DNA of 64,000 nucleotides. Origin: Stercorarius parasiticus (Eukaryota; Chordata; Aves; Charadriiformes; Stercorariidae). The notes beneath the pieces were generated by a model. That model ran no database searches. It was given only the letters and a program-made list of their open reading frames with translations, and was not told where the DNA came from. The translations under genes and the position numbers were made by a program. Of the stretch, positions 22,345 to 35,600 are shown one piece after another (within the stretch, counting starts at the first letter, position 1; each line of letters begins with the position of its first letter). Location: positions 759,622-823,621 of the forward strand of contig VWZL01003405.1 in assembly GCA_013396915.1 (NCBI GenBank). Direction: 5' to 3'.

Positions 22345-22379
22345 TCTCCATTGATTTCAGAAGGAAGTTTAGATCTGGT
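22345..22379. repeat. Short degenerate GTCAATGG-type repeat
   Basis: TCTCCATTGATTTCAGAAGG followed by AGTTTAGATCTGG resembles one arm (CTCCCATTGACTTCAATGGG ... GGATC) of the ancient sequence noted at 4640 and 10609. It is short, so the call is weak. Confidence 0.3.
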
Positions 22380-25300
22380 GCTAAAGGTACCTATCAATAA
22401 GTGTCAATACCTGTGCCTGTTAGTAAAATTGTTCTTCTTCCTTACCCAGCACACCAAAGAAATCATCCTCTTAGCACTTGGTCTTGTTTCAGTTACAATG
22501 GTCTATCCAGTTCATTCCTCCTTGAAAGAACAAGACAGCAGTTTCCGCAGTGGCAGGGGGTCAAAAAAGTTAACAACAAGCATCACTTGCAACAGTACAA
22601 CAAATACTTAAGAGATGAGGAGATTGTTCCCAATCCTATCAGTTTACATGATATTATATAAGTATAAATAACTTACCTTAAGGAATCCTTATTCAGTGTA
22701 GGCATGTTCTCTGCAAACTAAGCTGGAGAAGGAACATTTCGTCTTGGACTTAAAAGTGGTCATGGATTATACATCATACACAGATGAAACTATGCAATAC
22801 AGGCAGAACATAAAAGCAGGACTGCTGCTCCTTTAACTCACTATGACCCTCTTTTCCATGATTTCAGACAGAATATGAGTTCTGTTCAGAGGCAAAACAC
22901 TGTGGGGCAACCTGCACTCTGCCTAATTTCTCACAGAACCTTCACCTTTGTCCTTCTTGTTTTGCTTTTGTCAATATTCTTGTGCCTTTGAAAGCTAATG
23001 GGGATACTTTTGGATTTAAATGGGTTTTGGATCAGAAATCTTGGAGACAGAGGTTGTGTACTATTGTGGAGAGTACTTCTGATGGTGTGCACATAAGCAA
23101 TTAGAGTGTGGAAACACAGATGTGGTGATGGGCTGGTTTTAGAGTTCGTATTGTGTTCAAAAGTATTTTACTGCCTTAGTCTAGAGCAATTCCTTTTATC
23201 CAAGTGACTCTTTAAAGGTTTCAAAAGAGGACTGTTTTCTTCTTTCAGTATAAACAAGTGGTTATTCTGCTTCAAAGTAAAGGCCTCTTCTTTGTGCACA
23301 GGAAAGTTCTGCTAGATTTTTCCATGAACTGGTTATAAAACTGATTCCTTATTTAGGTCTGTGTTGCCTTATTGCAATGATTTGCTGAAGTTTTGTATAA
23401 CTGTGACAATTTTTACTAACAGAATAGGGATATCTTAGTCATACTGATCATTATTTTCTGGTAACATTTTTTTGCTCTCTTTCTCCCTTTTCCTTGACCA
23501 GATAAACAATATTCAGAGCACTTTTGACTCACATCTGTTATGAAGAGAAATAAAGGACTTGGACAATCACAATCTTCAGCACAGTTCAAGGAAAAATATA
23601 TATAAATTCCTTTCCCCCATACGGCAAAAAGTGCAAGTGGTGGGAAACGTTGTCTTCACTCAGTGTTCAGAAATTCTTCTGAACCAAGACTTTGGGCATC
23701 TGGAGACCCTGACTGCACACACAGTGTGTCCATAAAACCACCCCGCTATGCCTGCATCGTCTTCTAACACAATGAGCATGTCTTAAATCCTCTGGACACA
23801 CAGCCTGTTCCCAAACCACATGTGCAGCATATGCAGAGAATGGCAGATGCTGCTTCTTGCTGCAAACCATATACAAGTAGGTGTCTACCTGGGAAATTCA
23901 GAAAGATAGCACTCTTCTAGGCAATGGGAACTCTGACAGAATGGCAGAGAACTTTTGAAACAATCCCTGAGAGAACAGAGAGGTCAGCAATATAGCAGAA
24001 CAATATTACACTTGAAAACTCTTTAGCACCTCTGGGCAAGTGAGCTGTATGAGCTGTTGAGAGTGTTACATCAGGTAAAGATCAAGAAGACTTATGTTTC
24101 ATGACATATTAAGGACTCAGAAGAAAAATCATGTCTATTCATGTCTAGTATTATCCCTGCCATGCACTTTTACTTCTGTTTCATAATGAGGCAAAGAAGA
24201 AGTCCTTGAAGATTTTCATTGTCAATACATGACAGTCGAAATCAGCTGTACCTTGTGCTGTATCTGTCTGGAACTTGTACAAGTCCACAAAGGATTATAA
24301 AATGTTTTGGAAAACGAGAGACAGATGACTGATTGGTTAGTGACTATTTTGACAGTTCCTATTAGGCTATATAAACACAGATCACGATGTTCCCTGTCAG
24401 ATTGGTAGTGCCCTGTGGAAAGGGGATGTGAATGATAAGAAAACACTAGCACTGAATTTGAAAACAATCTGAATATGAGGTGCACCTTCAGGGAACTGTA
24501 GCAAGAATGTAACAGCTTAAAAAACCCTCTCAGGAATTTTCACTCACTTACAGAGGACTTGGCCTTTTCACACAGGCAGATAATTTCCTCCCCCCCTTCC
24601 GCCGATCTAAGAAGATCTGAAAACTCAGAAAAAGCCCAGTGAAATGAGAATAGTTTGGATATATATGAGTCTTTAAAACCTTTATCAACAGCATTTGAAA
24701 CAAAGCTTATGATCTGGGGATGACAACTGCTGAAAGTAAAAAACTGAGATGGAACAGATAATTTGTGTTGCCTTATAAAAGTCTTTAATGGTTGCCATCA
24801 GATAAATGAAGTTTTGGCATAATTAAGCATCCCCAGACTTCCAGTTTTGCAAGAACATATTCTGTTACAGAAAGAACTGATTTCTTTCAAAAGTGAATCA
24901 TTATCAGATAAACATTAAGGTTTCTTTCCTAGGCCTGCCCTTTCTCCAGGCAGTGCAACAGTTTGGTGTTTTTTTTAGGAAGGGCAGAACTGCAGCAGAG
25001 ATGTGCTGGGCAGGTGCTTCACCCCAGCATGCAACGTGCAATTCCTCTCTGAACACATTTCACCAAGCTGTAAAAATGAACGGAAAACATCCAGGGAATG
25101 GAAAGACCTTCTGCAACCTTTTCCATTCCACATCACCAGCATTTCCCCTCCATATAAAAAACATCATATAGCTGGTAATCATTATTAATAATAGCAGTAG
25201 TACTACTAATGAAAGACATCCATCACCATAAAACTTAACAAATTAATATGGTCATGTAAACTTAATAGTTTATATCATTGTATATACTTTGCTTTTGGAA

Positions 25301-28300
25301 AGTAGTTTCACTTTATTACCCTATTTTTTCCACTGTACGTCAAGTAATAGAAGTGGGAACCACCAAAGACACTTCCTTGAATACTGTTCTGTATAAGTTC
25401 TTCCTGTTTTTAATTGAAAGGATGTCCATTGCGGCACTCTTGTGCACTCAGTCTTTGCCTATGCACACAGTACTAAAAGTTTTTGGTTCTGTCTCTCTGC
25501 ATATAATTTTACTGCCCAAATTAGACACATCCTATAGATCAGAATAATTGTTCGCAAACAGTCCTGTTTCTCAGTTGGCTAGAAAAGAAGCCCGAGGTGA
25601 TGAGATCAGACATACCTGCAATGTCTAAATTTTCATGAGGTAAATGCCATCTTATTGCCTACTTGCTTAAATTGGGACATAGAATAAGCCCAGTATGCAA
25701 ATGAAAAATGATGATTCACTGCCTAACTTTGCTTCATATAAACTTGGTAGCCGTAATTGACTTAACCTTTAGAATGTCTTTCATAAAGAATGGAAGACTG
25801 CATACCCATTAGTAACACAAATTAGAATCCTTAAAGATAGGTGTAGAGTGAAAGCCAGTAACGTATTGAAAAGTTTGGTCAAAGAAAAGTCTAATGATGC
25901 AGATACTAGACCTTTAATTTCTACTTGAAGATGTATGGGTATTTGCTGTGGCAAATGAAAAACTGGGGAAAGGGTTGGTTCCAAGTTAAAAAAAAAAAAA
26001 AGCCCAAATACATGATTATGGCAATTATATGTGTTAAATCTAATTTACATTCCTGCATAATGATAGTGTATATATAGAGAGAAAGGATTCACTGTGCGTT
26101 TTAAGAACAACTATGTCACGAGCAATGTGAAAGTATTGACAGGCAAAAATGTCAGTACTTTTTTTAAAGCAGAATTACAATCTTATGGGATGATGGGAAT
26201 TCAGCAGATGCAATATGTTAGTGACTAGAACATTTGATACTGTGACATGAGCTCCTACTTGAAAGACGATTTCCAAATTGGCTTCGACAGGAACCCTTGT
26301 GCAGACTAATACTCTGTTAAAAGTCCAAATAGCGGGAAAAGGAAACTAAATGAAAATGGCAATATGAAATAGTGCAGTTGTTAATGTGAGGACTGGTCTG
26401 ATCTGGAACACAAAGGAACTTGCCACTTTGCAGGATCATGCCATAAAAAAATTAGAGTTAATTTTGAGGTAGCCCAAGTATGCAGGTACAAGTCCAGGAG
26501 TGCCACATATGTAGTAGTAGTAAATACATTTGTAAGTCTGTTTTACACAACAACAATGCTACACATCGTCTTCTTACATAAAAGAAAGAACAGTAAAGCG
26601 TTATGCAGAAAAACACTTGCACAGAGGGTGCATGAATCTGAAGAGTTGTCCTTGTTCTTAAGCCTTCTCTTGTTCCACGGTATAGGTGGACAGCTACCCC
26701 TATATAAGATGGAGAAACTGAGGGAAAAAATTATCTGTAAAATACCATATTCCCAAAGCTACATTCAGACATAACCCAGAACAGAATTCCAGTTACTCCT
26801 CTTATCACATTAAGGCTTTCTTCCCATCGTGTCAATGTTATAAATGTTTACTTTTCTACAACAGTAAAAAATTTAAAATTTTTGTTCTACAGCATTCAGT
26901 CTTCTTCAATGGCTGGCAAAGCTTTATATCCACCCTTCTTTTTCATAGAAGTAAATTGCTTCAGCCATGCAAGCTGTTGACATTTATAAGAACAACCATG
27001 TTCAGTAGGTTTTGTCTGAGGATTTCAGAGCAGCCAAACAATGAACTGAACCTGACTTTTATTCATTTTTTTTTAGTGGCTGTGTCAAATGAAGGATGGG
27101 GAAATTCAGTAATTTGAGCTAACCTACGCAATCAATATGGGAACCAGGAATATAATTCATTAATCTTGACTACAAGTTCACTGATGTATTCTCTAAGAAA
27201 CACACTCTCCCTTGATTTGATACTCAGAAAGCCTGATTTAACTGTACTTTGGCTTATTCTCCTTGGCTTTACTTTTTGCTGTATTTCTTTGCTGCTTCTT
27301 TATTCTCTTATAACTCTGATGTATTGTATGCCTCAAGAAATCCACAGAGAGAGGTGCACACTTGTCTCTGATGGTATATGACATTGCAGCCTCCCAAACT
27401 TCAGGCTGTTATAGAAAACATATATTTCTGCAAATGTAAACAAAGGGCTTTATAGCTATCATTTTGGTTTCCGACTGGTTCAGTGCTATCATCTTTGTTG
27501 ACTGTGAGTATGTGCATTTCTGTGACTATGAGTTATTTTCTCCAGATGAATGCAGATAAGCTTCTTTAAAGTAACTTCTGTAACTGTTGACAGGTCTATG
27601 CTGCTGCAAACCACCCTTGCCTAGCAAAAGTCCTGGCAGCTAAGATCCTAAGTGAAGGATGCTTTGCATCCATGGATTTCCACTAGTGGGTGTTTAATCA
27701 TCCTTCTCTTTCTCTTGGCTTTATGTTCTATGGTGATAAAAGCAGCAAAGCATAGGAAAAAAAAGATATTTCAACTTCCAGTCAGACGAAAGAGCTTCTC
27801 AGCTCCTTTCTTCATAGAAAGGGCAACCTCTGCACTTATTTGGAACAAGTCTCAGCTTCTGATTCTGTTTTCTTGGTTTTGTGTAAGAAGTGAGAAATTC
27901 TAGTCAGGACTGCAGTGCCCAATTCTGATTAATACTTTTGTATATTGCTATCTACTCTAAGGTATTAGTATAAAATGACTTAAGGCCAGTGCAATTATGT
28001 GGGTATATTGATGCATGTGAGAACAAACTCAGACCCTTAGGTCTTTCAATTATAACTGAAAAGTGAAGGGAGTGTCAAGACATGATTCACTGGACAACAC
28101 ATTGGAAAAAACTTCAGTAGAACAGGGCAGAGATTCAACTAGCTCTGTATTGTGTTGCAAATACTTTCTAAGCCCATGGATGCCTGACCTTTTTAGCAGA
28201 TAAGGGCCATTCTGGGAAATGTCTATGGTCAACATAAATTATACATTTGAGTATGAGGGCATGGGGTTGGGGACTCCTGCAGTTTAGAGCATGCACAGGA

Positions 28301-29042
28301 ATACCTTTTCTCTTTTCTGGTAGACCCTAGAACTGTCTTTAGTAGTCCTTAGAAAACTCCATGCCTTGGTCCTTAGTGGTGTTTAGAGAGTCTGATAACT
28401 GGCTGCCATTTTACAGAAAGAAACTAGAAAGACTGCCATAGACAGAGATAGGCAAATCTGCCTTCTAATAAAAATTGAATACAGCTGTTGTCTATTTATT
28501 CTAAATGCATTTTTTTCCTGCAAGATAAAGATACCTTCTGAATGCTTTTTTTCTCTTCAGAAGCTGCCAATGTGTTCATGAAGTTTGTTAGTTGCTAATG
28601 TACTTTTTTTTTATGGTGGGTGTTGGGTGGGATGTGAACAGAGGATGTTCTATAGTGCACAGTCTAGTAAACTTGGGAAACTGCTCAAAGATTAAAACTT
28701 TGATCTATATTTACTTGTTAGCCTATAGATCCCAGCGCCTTCTCTTGTTCCTCAGAAACCTGGCATTCCACATGTATCCCAGATAGATAGTCTGCAGTAT
28801 GGCTTACAATGTCATTCAAGCAGTGTACAGCTAGCTGAGTAGCACTAAAATTTGTCCTCGATTTTCCCATCCCTAAAGAATGGTCTTGTTCATTCCAATT
28901 GCCATTGCATAAAGCATAAAATATCACCTATGTGTCTCTGGCTTTTATTGCTATTCTTATCTTATAACAGAGGTAACTTGGATGCAGATTCTTTTTGAGT
29001 GAAGACTTTTACACCATTAGCTAATAGTTTGGATATTTATAT

Positions 29043-29075
29043 TAATACTAATACTCATACTCATACTAATACTAG
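29043..29075 (+). repeat. Hexamer repeat (ATACTA/ATACTC)
   Basis: AATACTAATACTCATACTCATACTAATACTAG-type sequence with five ATACT units at 6-base spacing. Confidence 0.88.
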
Positions 29076-29894
29076 TGCAAAGGGGAACTACTGGTGAGAA
29101 AAACTGTAACTGAGGAAAAGAAATGAGCGTTTAGATTGACAACAAAGATATTGATGAGAATAAAAGTGAAGTGTGCACTGTACTGAGTGGCAAGAATAAT
29201 AGTGGAGTAGGGTGTCATGGAAATACCAGTTGCAGCTGTGCACAGTGACAGTAAATGGGGACACACAGAGATTTATTTAAAAGATATCTCCTGACAAAGA
29301 CAAATGGGTCTGATTTATTTATTTAAACATTACTCTCTGGGATGGCCTTAGGAAATACATATCTCATTTCCCAGTGGACCCTCAGTAGGATGTGGAAGGG
29401 GAGTTGATGAACGTTTGTGTTTCATAGGAATTCAGGTTATATCCTTTAGATGGAAAATGTGTTGCTGCAGAAATTTCAGAAGTTATATGTGGGTTCTTTT
29501 GGAAAACTTAAGTCAGTATTACCAAACTATCTGGTTCGACAACACAGAGTTCCCCTGGAACAAGACCACTAACTTTACCACAGACTGCTTTACTGGAGAA
29601 GCTCATTTCCATCACACAGGGAACACTTGAGACAGTGGAGGTGAAACACTGTCCCCATAGATAATTAATTCTGCAGCATCTCTTCTCAGACTATCGATAT
29701 CAGACTGTCCAATTAGATCCAGCTGCACAGACATTTCAACACATGCCCCCGGGCAAGTAGATTGGCACCACACCATCATTTTGGTCAGGCAGCATCCATG
29801 AGTGAAGTGTTTTTAGCTATGCGTGAACCAGTTTCTGCCAGGTAGATCCCCTGAGGCTAAAACTATCCACAGAGGTTTTAGTTGCCCTGGCTTC

Positions 29895-29911
29895 ATTTTT
29901 TTTTTTTTTTN
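29895..29911 (+). repeat. Poly(T) run with one undetermined base
   Basis: Sixteen T from 29895 are followed by a single N at 29911. This looks like a homopolymer-length or base-call uncertainty in the assembly. Confidence 0.95.
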
Positions 29912-32586
29912 TGAATTTCTGCATGGGGAAGAAACAACAAGATATTTTTTGTCACCAGAATGACATCCAGTGCAGTACAGTTTAGGCTAGCTGTTAAAAA
30001 TTGGGAAGATGGGGGTCATGTCCCTGTTCCCAACACTGTTTCTGCATTTAACACAAAACCGGTTAAAACACACCAGTAGGGATCCTAGGATTGAAGCCCT
30101 GTTATGTACAGAAGCCTAATCTGTCTTACACTTGCTCCAGGTAATGAATGCTTTATTTTTGTACCACTTTCAGTGCTACTTTTGAACTGGCTACTCATGT
30201 GTTCAGTTCTGTAAAATACATTCTTGAGGACTTGGGCAAGTATAGAAATTTCAGGAACCTGAAGACATTCCAGGTTTAGATACAAGATGGGAATCATCTC
30301 AACAAACTGTTCCGATCTGGAAGACAACCATTAACTAAGGTAGTCATCTATCCTTTTGTAGCCAAAGCAGAGAGAGTTTGGCACTCCAGAACTCAAGTTC
30401 ATCCCTTTCAAAGATAGTCAGGGGATGAACGGCTCCCTGGGATTGTCTGTTTGTCTGTGTAAATGATAGCAAGAGCCAAAATAATTAGCTCTTAAAAGAT
30501 ACTGTTATATGGCTAGAGTTGGATGTGATGAAGGTCATCCCTAAATTCTGTTGAAATTTGCCTCTGGGTGCTGAGTCCTTTGCAAAGGTGACCCTGAGTT
30601 CATGTACTAAGACAATGAACTATTTTTTCCTGATGCACGTGGAATAGCGACATTGCTTAAACCTGTTTTGAACTCCTAAAGACATTTGCAGCCATTTTGT
30701 GTTCTGCTCGATAGAAAGTTCACAGAGCATTCTCAGTTATTCTGTTTTTAATCTTCTCTACTGCCCTTTAAACCTGGAAGTAAAAGCTAGCATTGAAGCC
30801 ATGCACTTTTGGCTAAGTGAAGACCAGACTCAGCCCTCCTCTAAAACACAGATGAGTTCAGTTCCATCTCTACTTCAGCATGGCTTTTAAGGGTTGATTA
30901 CTGCTTCTGTATGCAGGCATGGTAAAAATAGTGGGAGGGAACAAGAGCAAGAGAGACAAATTAGGCAATGTAGAGAATGAAGCTCTGAATCCCAGGTGGA
31001 GTGTTCATTCTCCTGTATGCCACAGATGAGACCTTCTGTTCAGTGGTTTGAATTCACTGTCTCTCACACTCTTATCAGAAACACAACTAAAATTTCAGAA
31101 ACAAAATGTCTATCTTCTACTAAATCCTCGTGTTTTTTGTTTTCCCTATGGGTTAAGCAGGAATAAAGAAAACCCACCAATTGCACAAGCTAGTGATTGA
31201 AGGATGGGCATGGCAGTTGAAAATAGGGTGCAGGTACACAAGCTACGATAATTCGGCACTAAGATAAAATACTAAGGGGCTATAACAAATTGTGTCCTTG
31301 TGTAGTAGATACAGGAAAGGAAGTAAAACATACACTGAGTTCATAAACTGAAACACTTGAGTTATATGGCATACAAGCACATAGTGAAAAGACTCCACTG
31401 AAAAATAAAACGAAGAGACTAAGATAAAAGAATAGGGTAGGAGTGGCAGTGGAGAAATGGTGAATACTGGCTGAGTTTGTCACAATCTCTCAAGTATGGC
31501 TGTTCATGTGGGTTTCTTGGGGAGACTTTCAAAAAACATCTAAGGTATCGTGGATAGCTGTTCCACCAAAATGCATTCTTTCTTGTATAATAAAAACTTT
31601 CTGAATTATTTTGGACAGCATTCCTCTCTGTACGTATGGCTCAGCAAACACTAGTCCAGTTTAAATCTGCATAGTTGTCCTGGAAATGGGAAACCAAATG
31701 GTGTTCTTTCTGACTAAACCCTAATTAACACAAACCATTATTTTATAAAAGATAGCCAAATTAATCAACTGATAATTCTGCTGGGATGTGGTAACCAGCA
31801 AATGACAAGGCAGCACTTTTTCTGTGGTCTTGAAAGCTGGAAAACTTTTTGTAATTGTCAAAGCCAACAAAAGTTTCATCAAATTAACCCAGAGAGCACA
31901 TCCGCTGAGCAATAAGGTATTACACTTACCAAGTGTTGTGTCTAGTTTTACTAACTTTGTGGGTTTTTGGCTGCAACCGCTCTGAGAACCATCCCTAGAT
32001 AGTTTCCACTACAGTTTAACTTGACCTTTACTTAAAACCTCATTTCTGTTATGTGACAGAAAATTTTGGTCCTTGGTGTGGACATTGAGGGAATGTCTCT
32101 TGGTCTGTTTTTAGTAAGAGGGTCTGAGAAACCATTAAGAAACTCAGCCACACAACAGAATACTAGTCAAAGCAGAACTTTTCCCAAAGTTATTCACAGT
32201 TAACCATTGGAGATCAGCATATGTTTTTCTGCAATAGTATGTGGATACCTTCTTATTACCAGTGAGGTTATGGATAATATGCACATCATACAATAATGAC
32301 CTAACGTCAGAACTGCACCTCCCATTGTTAGGTTCTGGTACCCATCTTTGGCCTAAATCGTTTCTGCTGAAAAAACTTACAGTTGTTTTTTTTTTAAAGG
32401 CAAAGAAAATAGGCTACTGTTAGCCATACCTTTGTGAAGAGTTATTTTGAATTATTCCATTCAAGTTAGTCATTCCAGGTTGGTACTGTTCTCACTGTAG
32501 GAGGTGTTGAAGTTTCAGTAGGACACATCCGCAGATGCCTAAAGCACCCCGTGGTTCCCATACTTGTGTGGGACTGTGCAGATAAA

Positions 32587-32655
32587 TCATAGAATCATAG
32601 AATCATAGAATCTTCATGGTTGGAAAGGACCTTCGAGATCATTGAGTCCAACCAA
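32587..32655 (-). mobile_element. Minimal CR1 3'-end fragment (~70 bp)
   Basis: Three units of AATCATAG are followed by AATCTTCATGGTTGGAAAGG, ACCTTCGAGATCATTGAG and TCCAACCAA. This is the reverse complement of the terminal microsatellite plus the last ~40 bases of a CR1 3' UTR of the GGACTCAATGATCT type. The insertion is extremely 5'-truncated and sits on the minus strand. The words are near-consensus, so this is a fairly young copy. Confidence 0.88.
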
Positions 32656-35600
32656 ATACAATGTATCAGTCATCTTACTAAAATAACAGGCTTCCTTTCA
32701 CCTATTCTGAAACCCTTCTAATTTCTCTTTTTGTTTCTTGACCAGAGGCTACATGTTTCCACACCAGAGCTTTGTGCATTTATTCAATGGTTCTGTTTCA
32801 CATTTGAACCAGTGCTGACCAACGCTTTCTTGGTCCACATTTCTTCTTACTTGTTTACAGATCCTTCTAAGACATTGGTATACTTCACCAAAGACAGAAT
32901 AGCTCTTCTTTCCACCCCCCATCCCCCCTCAGCTTTCTATTCTGTGCTTGAACTTGCCCTCTTTATTCTGATGCATATTTGTTTGCCTCTATTCCTCTTT
33001 GCTGTCTCCTGTCTGAATGAAGGAATGGAATTTGTTAACTGTGGAGATGTCCTTTTTGCAAGACAGATTTTAAAAGTATTTCTTTGGTTGTAACAGGGAC
33101 ACCAAAACGATCCTAAAAGATGTCTCCTTATTTCTCTGCACCAACAGATGCATAGGCTAGCATAGTATTTTTATTTTCCTATAAGGTTGACTATGGGCTG
33201 ATGCTCTGTTATCAAGGATAACTTTATTGGTCCACTGAGCTTGAGATGTTTAGCACTCTGTAAGACGGGATACAAAAATCTGTTAATAGGTAAAGACTGC
33301 TTTCTACAGGAGAGATAGGATTGGCCCTTTAAAAAAAAATATGGCACTCAGAGGAAAATAATTCTGTATTGAATTTGTGCTCTAAATATGTGACACTTGG
33401 GAATAATTCAAGCCCCCCCTCAGATTATGTAGTAATGAAAAATAGTTGGACTCTGAGTTCATATGGATCATTTCCCTTATAAATATGTCTTGCTGCTTCC
33501 TGTATTTCCACTTGTCTTCTGCTTGTTTTCCCTATGGATGTATTTTCTATATATTAGGTATTAGGTGAAAGCACTGTGAGTGTTTTTGTTCCGTTGATCC
33601 ATAGATAAGTGACACCATATTGAAACAGAAAAGTCTCAAACTAACATGTTATCTAAACAAATCATGAGCTAATAACTTTTCCAGTAGCTCGGGTATACTC
33701 TGTACATTTTTAGATAGCACAATTTACACTGAAAAAGATATAGTGGCACTGAGAATTACAGCACTGGGTTTGTTGGTTAAATGACTGCCTGAGTATTTAG
33801 AACTTCTACTTGCTGCTCCTTGCCGGCTGACTGGCATTACGATGATTTTTTATTTTGTGCTTATTTCAGCATGGCCTGATGGGGATACAGAATTGGAAGC
33901 AATCAGTCAAGCTACTCTGGTCAAAATTAGTCAGAAAGATCAGAGATGATGATGATAGATCCTCCAACCAACTAGAGGAAAAAAAAAAAAGAGCTATGTA
34001 ATGGCTGAAACTCTCTCTTCAACTGTACATATATATACACTTATAACATGTGCTGCATTCAGCCTTCTTTTTTCCTCCTTTATAATTTTTTCATAGTATT
34101 ACTTCTTCTAACTGAAAGACTGCAACTGCCTAAAATTATTTCTTTGTAAACGCCTACATATTATATACTCACTTGTTTAGCACTTGTTTAGCACTCTTGC
34201 ATCCACTCTTCTTGAAAGCCAGCAGATTGGCAGAATATCCTTGTCAGCCGTGTTCTACTTATTACAAGTACTACCCAGTCACAAAATAAGGGAACGTAAG
34301 TAGTTTCATGTGATCATAATAGTTCCCTTAGGGAAGAGGAGGAAAGAAGATACAAAAAAGGTATAGGAGTATTAATATTCTTTACAGAATTTTGATTCAT
34401 TTTTGATGTAGTGTTGGAAGTAGGGGTAGAGAATGGTGCGATGGTGGGTGAGAAGAACTGTAGAACACTTTTGCTGTATTAAAAAGGTTAGTTGGTTAGG
34501 GTTTTTGTGTTGTTTGTTTGTTTTTTCAGTTAGGTCAGCTTTAGGGCTTGAATTTCCAGATTTATTTTCTCTATATTCGTGTTTATTTTGGCAGGCTATG
34601 TATGTGCTTTAGTTTCTTGTGAAGCTGGCTCTAGAAGACTAAGGAAAAACTTCAGCTTAGATTTTCAATCTTCAAGCTGTGTGTGTATACTTAGGAGTGC
34701 ACGGAAACTCTACTTTTAGTTTGGTTGGGGCTTTGAAGTTCAGTTACAGCAAACAGCTATTACAGAAATATAGTGACTTGATGAGAGTTTATAAATCAGA
34801 TTTTTCTGCTTGAGTGTTTCTTTAGTGTTTGTCTGCTTCCTGCATATGGCTCCAGAAAGGAAGAGAGGCACAGGAGAATCCGTGCAGTTAGGCTCAAATC
34901 CCTTCTTTAAGTGTATGTGACAGAGGAAGACAGTATTAGGCAAACGCATAATTAGTACTACAAAATGAAAGTGCTTTTAACTAGAGGAGAAGTGTCCCTG
35001 AAAGACTTTTTGTGAACTTTCGTCTAAAGTTGTTTTTGATTAGGTTGTGCCACTCTAAATCATTCTTTTCATTGTGGGAGAACCTAGCATATGCAGACTC
35101 ATAATAACATGAATTTAAAGCTATGCAGAGGTATTAAAGAGGTGGTGCTGTAGCTCTGTCATTTGCATTTACTGTAACTGCCCCTGTTACTTTCCCTGAG
35201 TAAGGTATTCATCCCTTTTCCACTATCAGTGGGTTCCCATTGTGAAGAAGGCAGCGCAAGTCATAGGCCTATTTTTAAATGTATTTTACTGGATTCTTAA
35301 ACATTTAGCTTATGCTTTTCTATAAATTATCTATCACACTTTCTTTTTTCTGAGTGGGAAAATCTTATTCTGATACTAAATGTGTTTTCACACACCCTGC
35401 GTCCAATCTGCCACACATGTTAATGTCGTTATTTCTTGCTTTGTGTGTCCGTAGTGTGTGATACTGCTGTTACTTTCTGTACAGATCTTAAGGTCGGAAG
35501 GGCTACAAACACCTTGCTCTTTAGTTGTTCAGCTGCATATTTCAGTTTTATAGCTCGGGTAGTGAGGCAGCATCTATAGGTTACTGGAAATACACAGGCT

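Larger units (their letters stand above)
20195..32581. other. 12 kb of AT-rich unique sequence, no gene seen
   Basis: No gene, RNA gene or sizeable transposon is recognised. Open frames reach about 100 codons at most (for example 22300-22611 plus) and none has a domain; one with hydrophobic runs (27166-27381) is simply T-rich. Simple sequences inside it are listed separately; there is also a poly(A) run at about 25987-26001 and a C-run near 24589-24596. Parts may be very old repeats beyond recognition by eye. Confidence 0.5.

Noticed and set aside
24589..24611. C-run followed by CCGCCGATC as a promoter element
   Set aside because: Too short, without a surrounding GC-rich region, TATA context or transcript evidence.
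29655..29880. Possible old repeat around the ATGCCCCCGGGCAAG word
   Set aside because: The texture seemed slightly repeat-like, but I could not match ordered blocks to any family.
32731..33093. 120-codon plus-strand frame with hydrophobic segments, possibly a membrane protein
   Set aside because: The hydrophobicity comes from T-rich DNA. There is no topology pattern or homology that I recognise.
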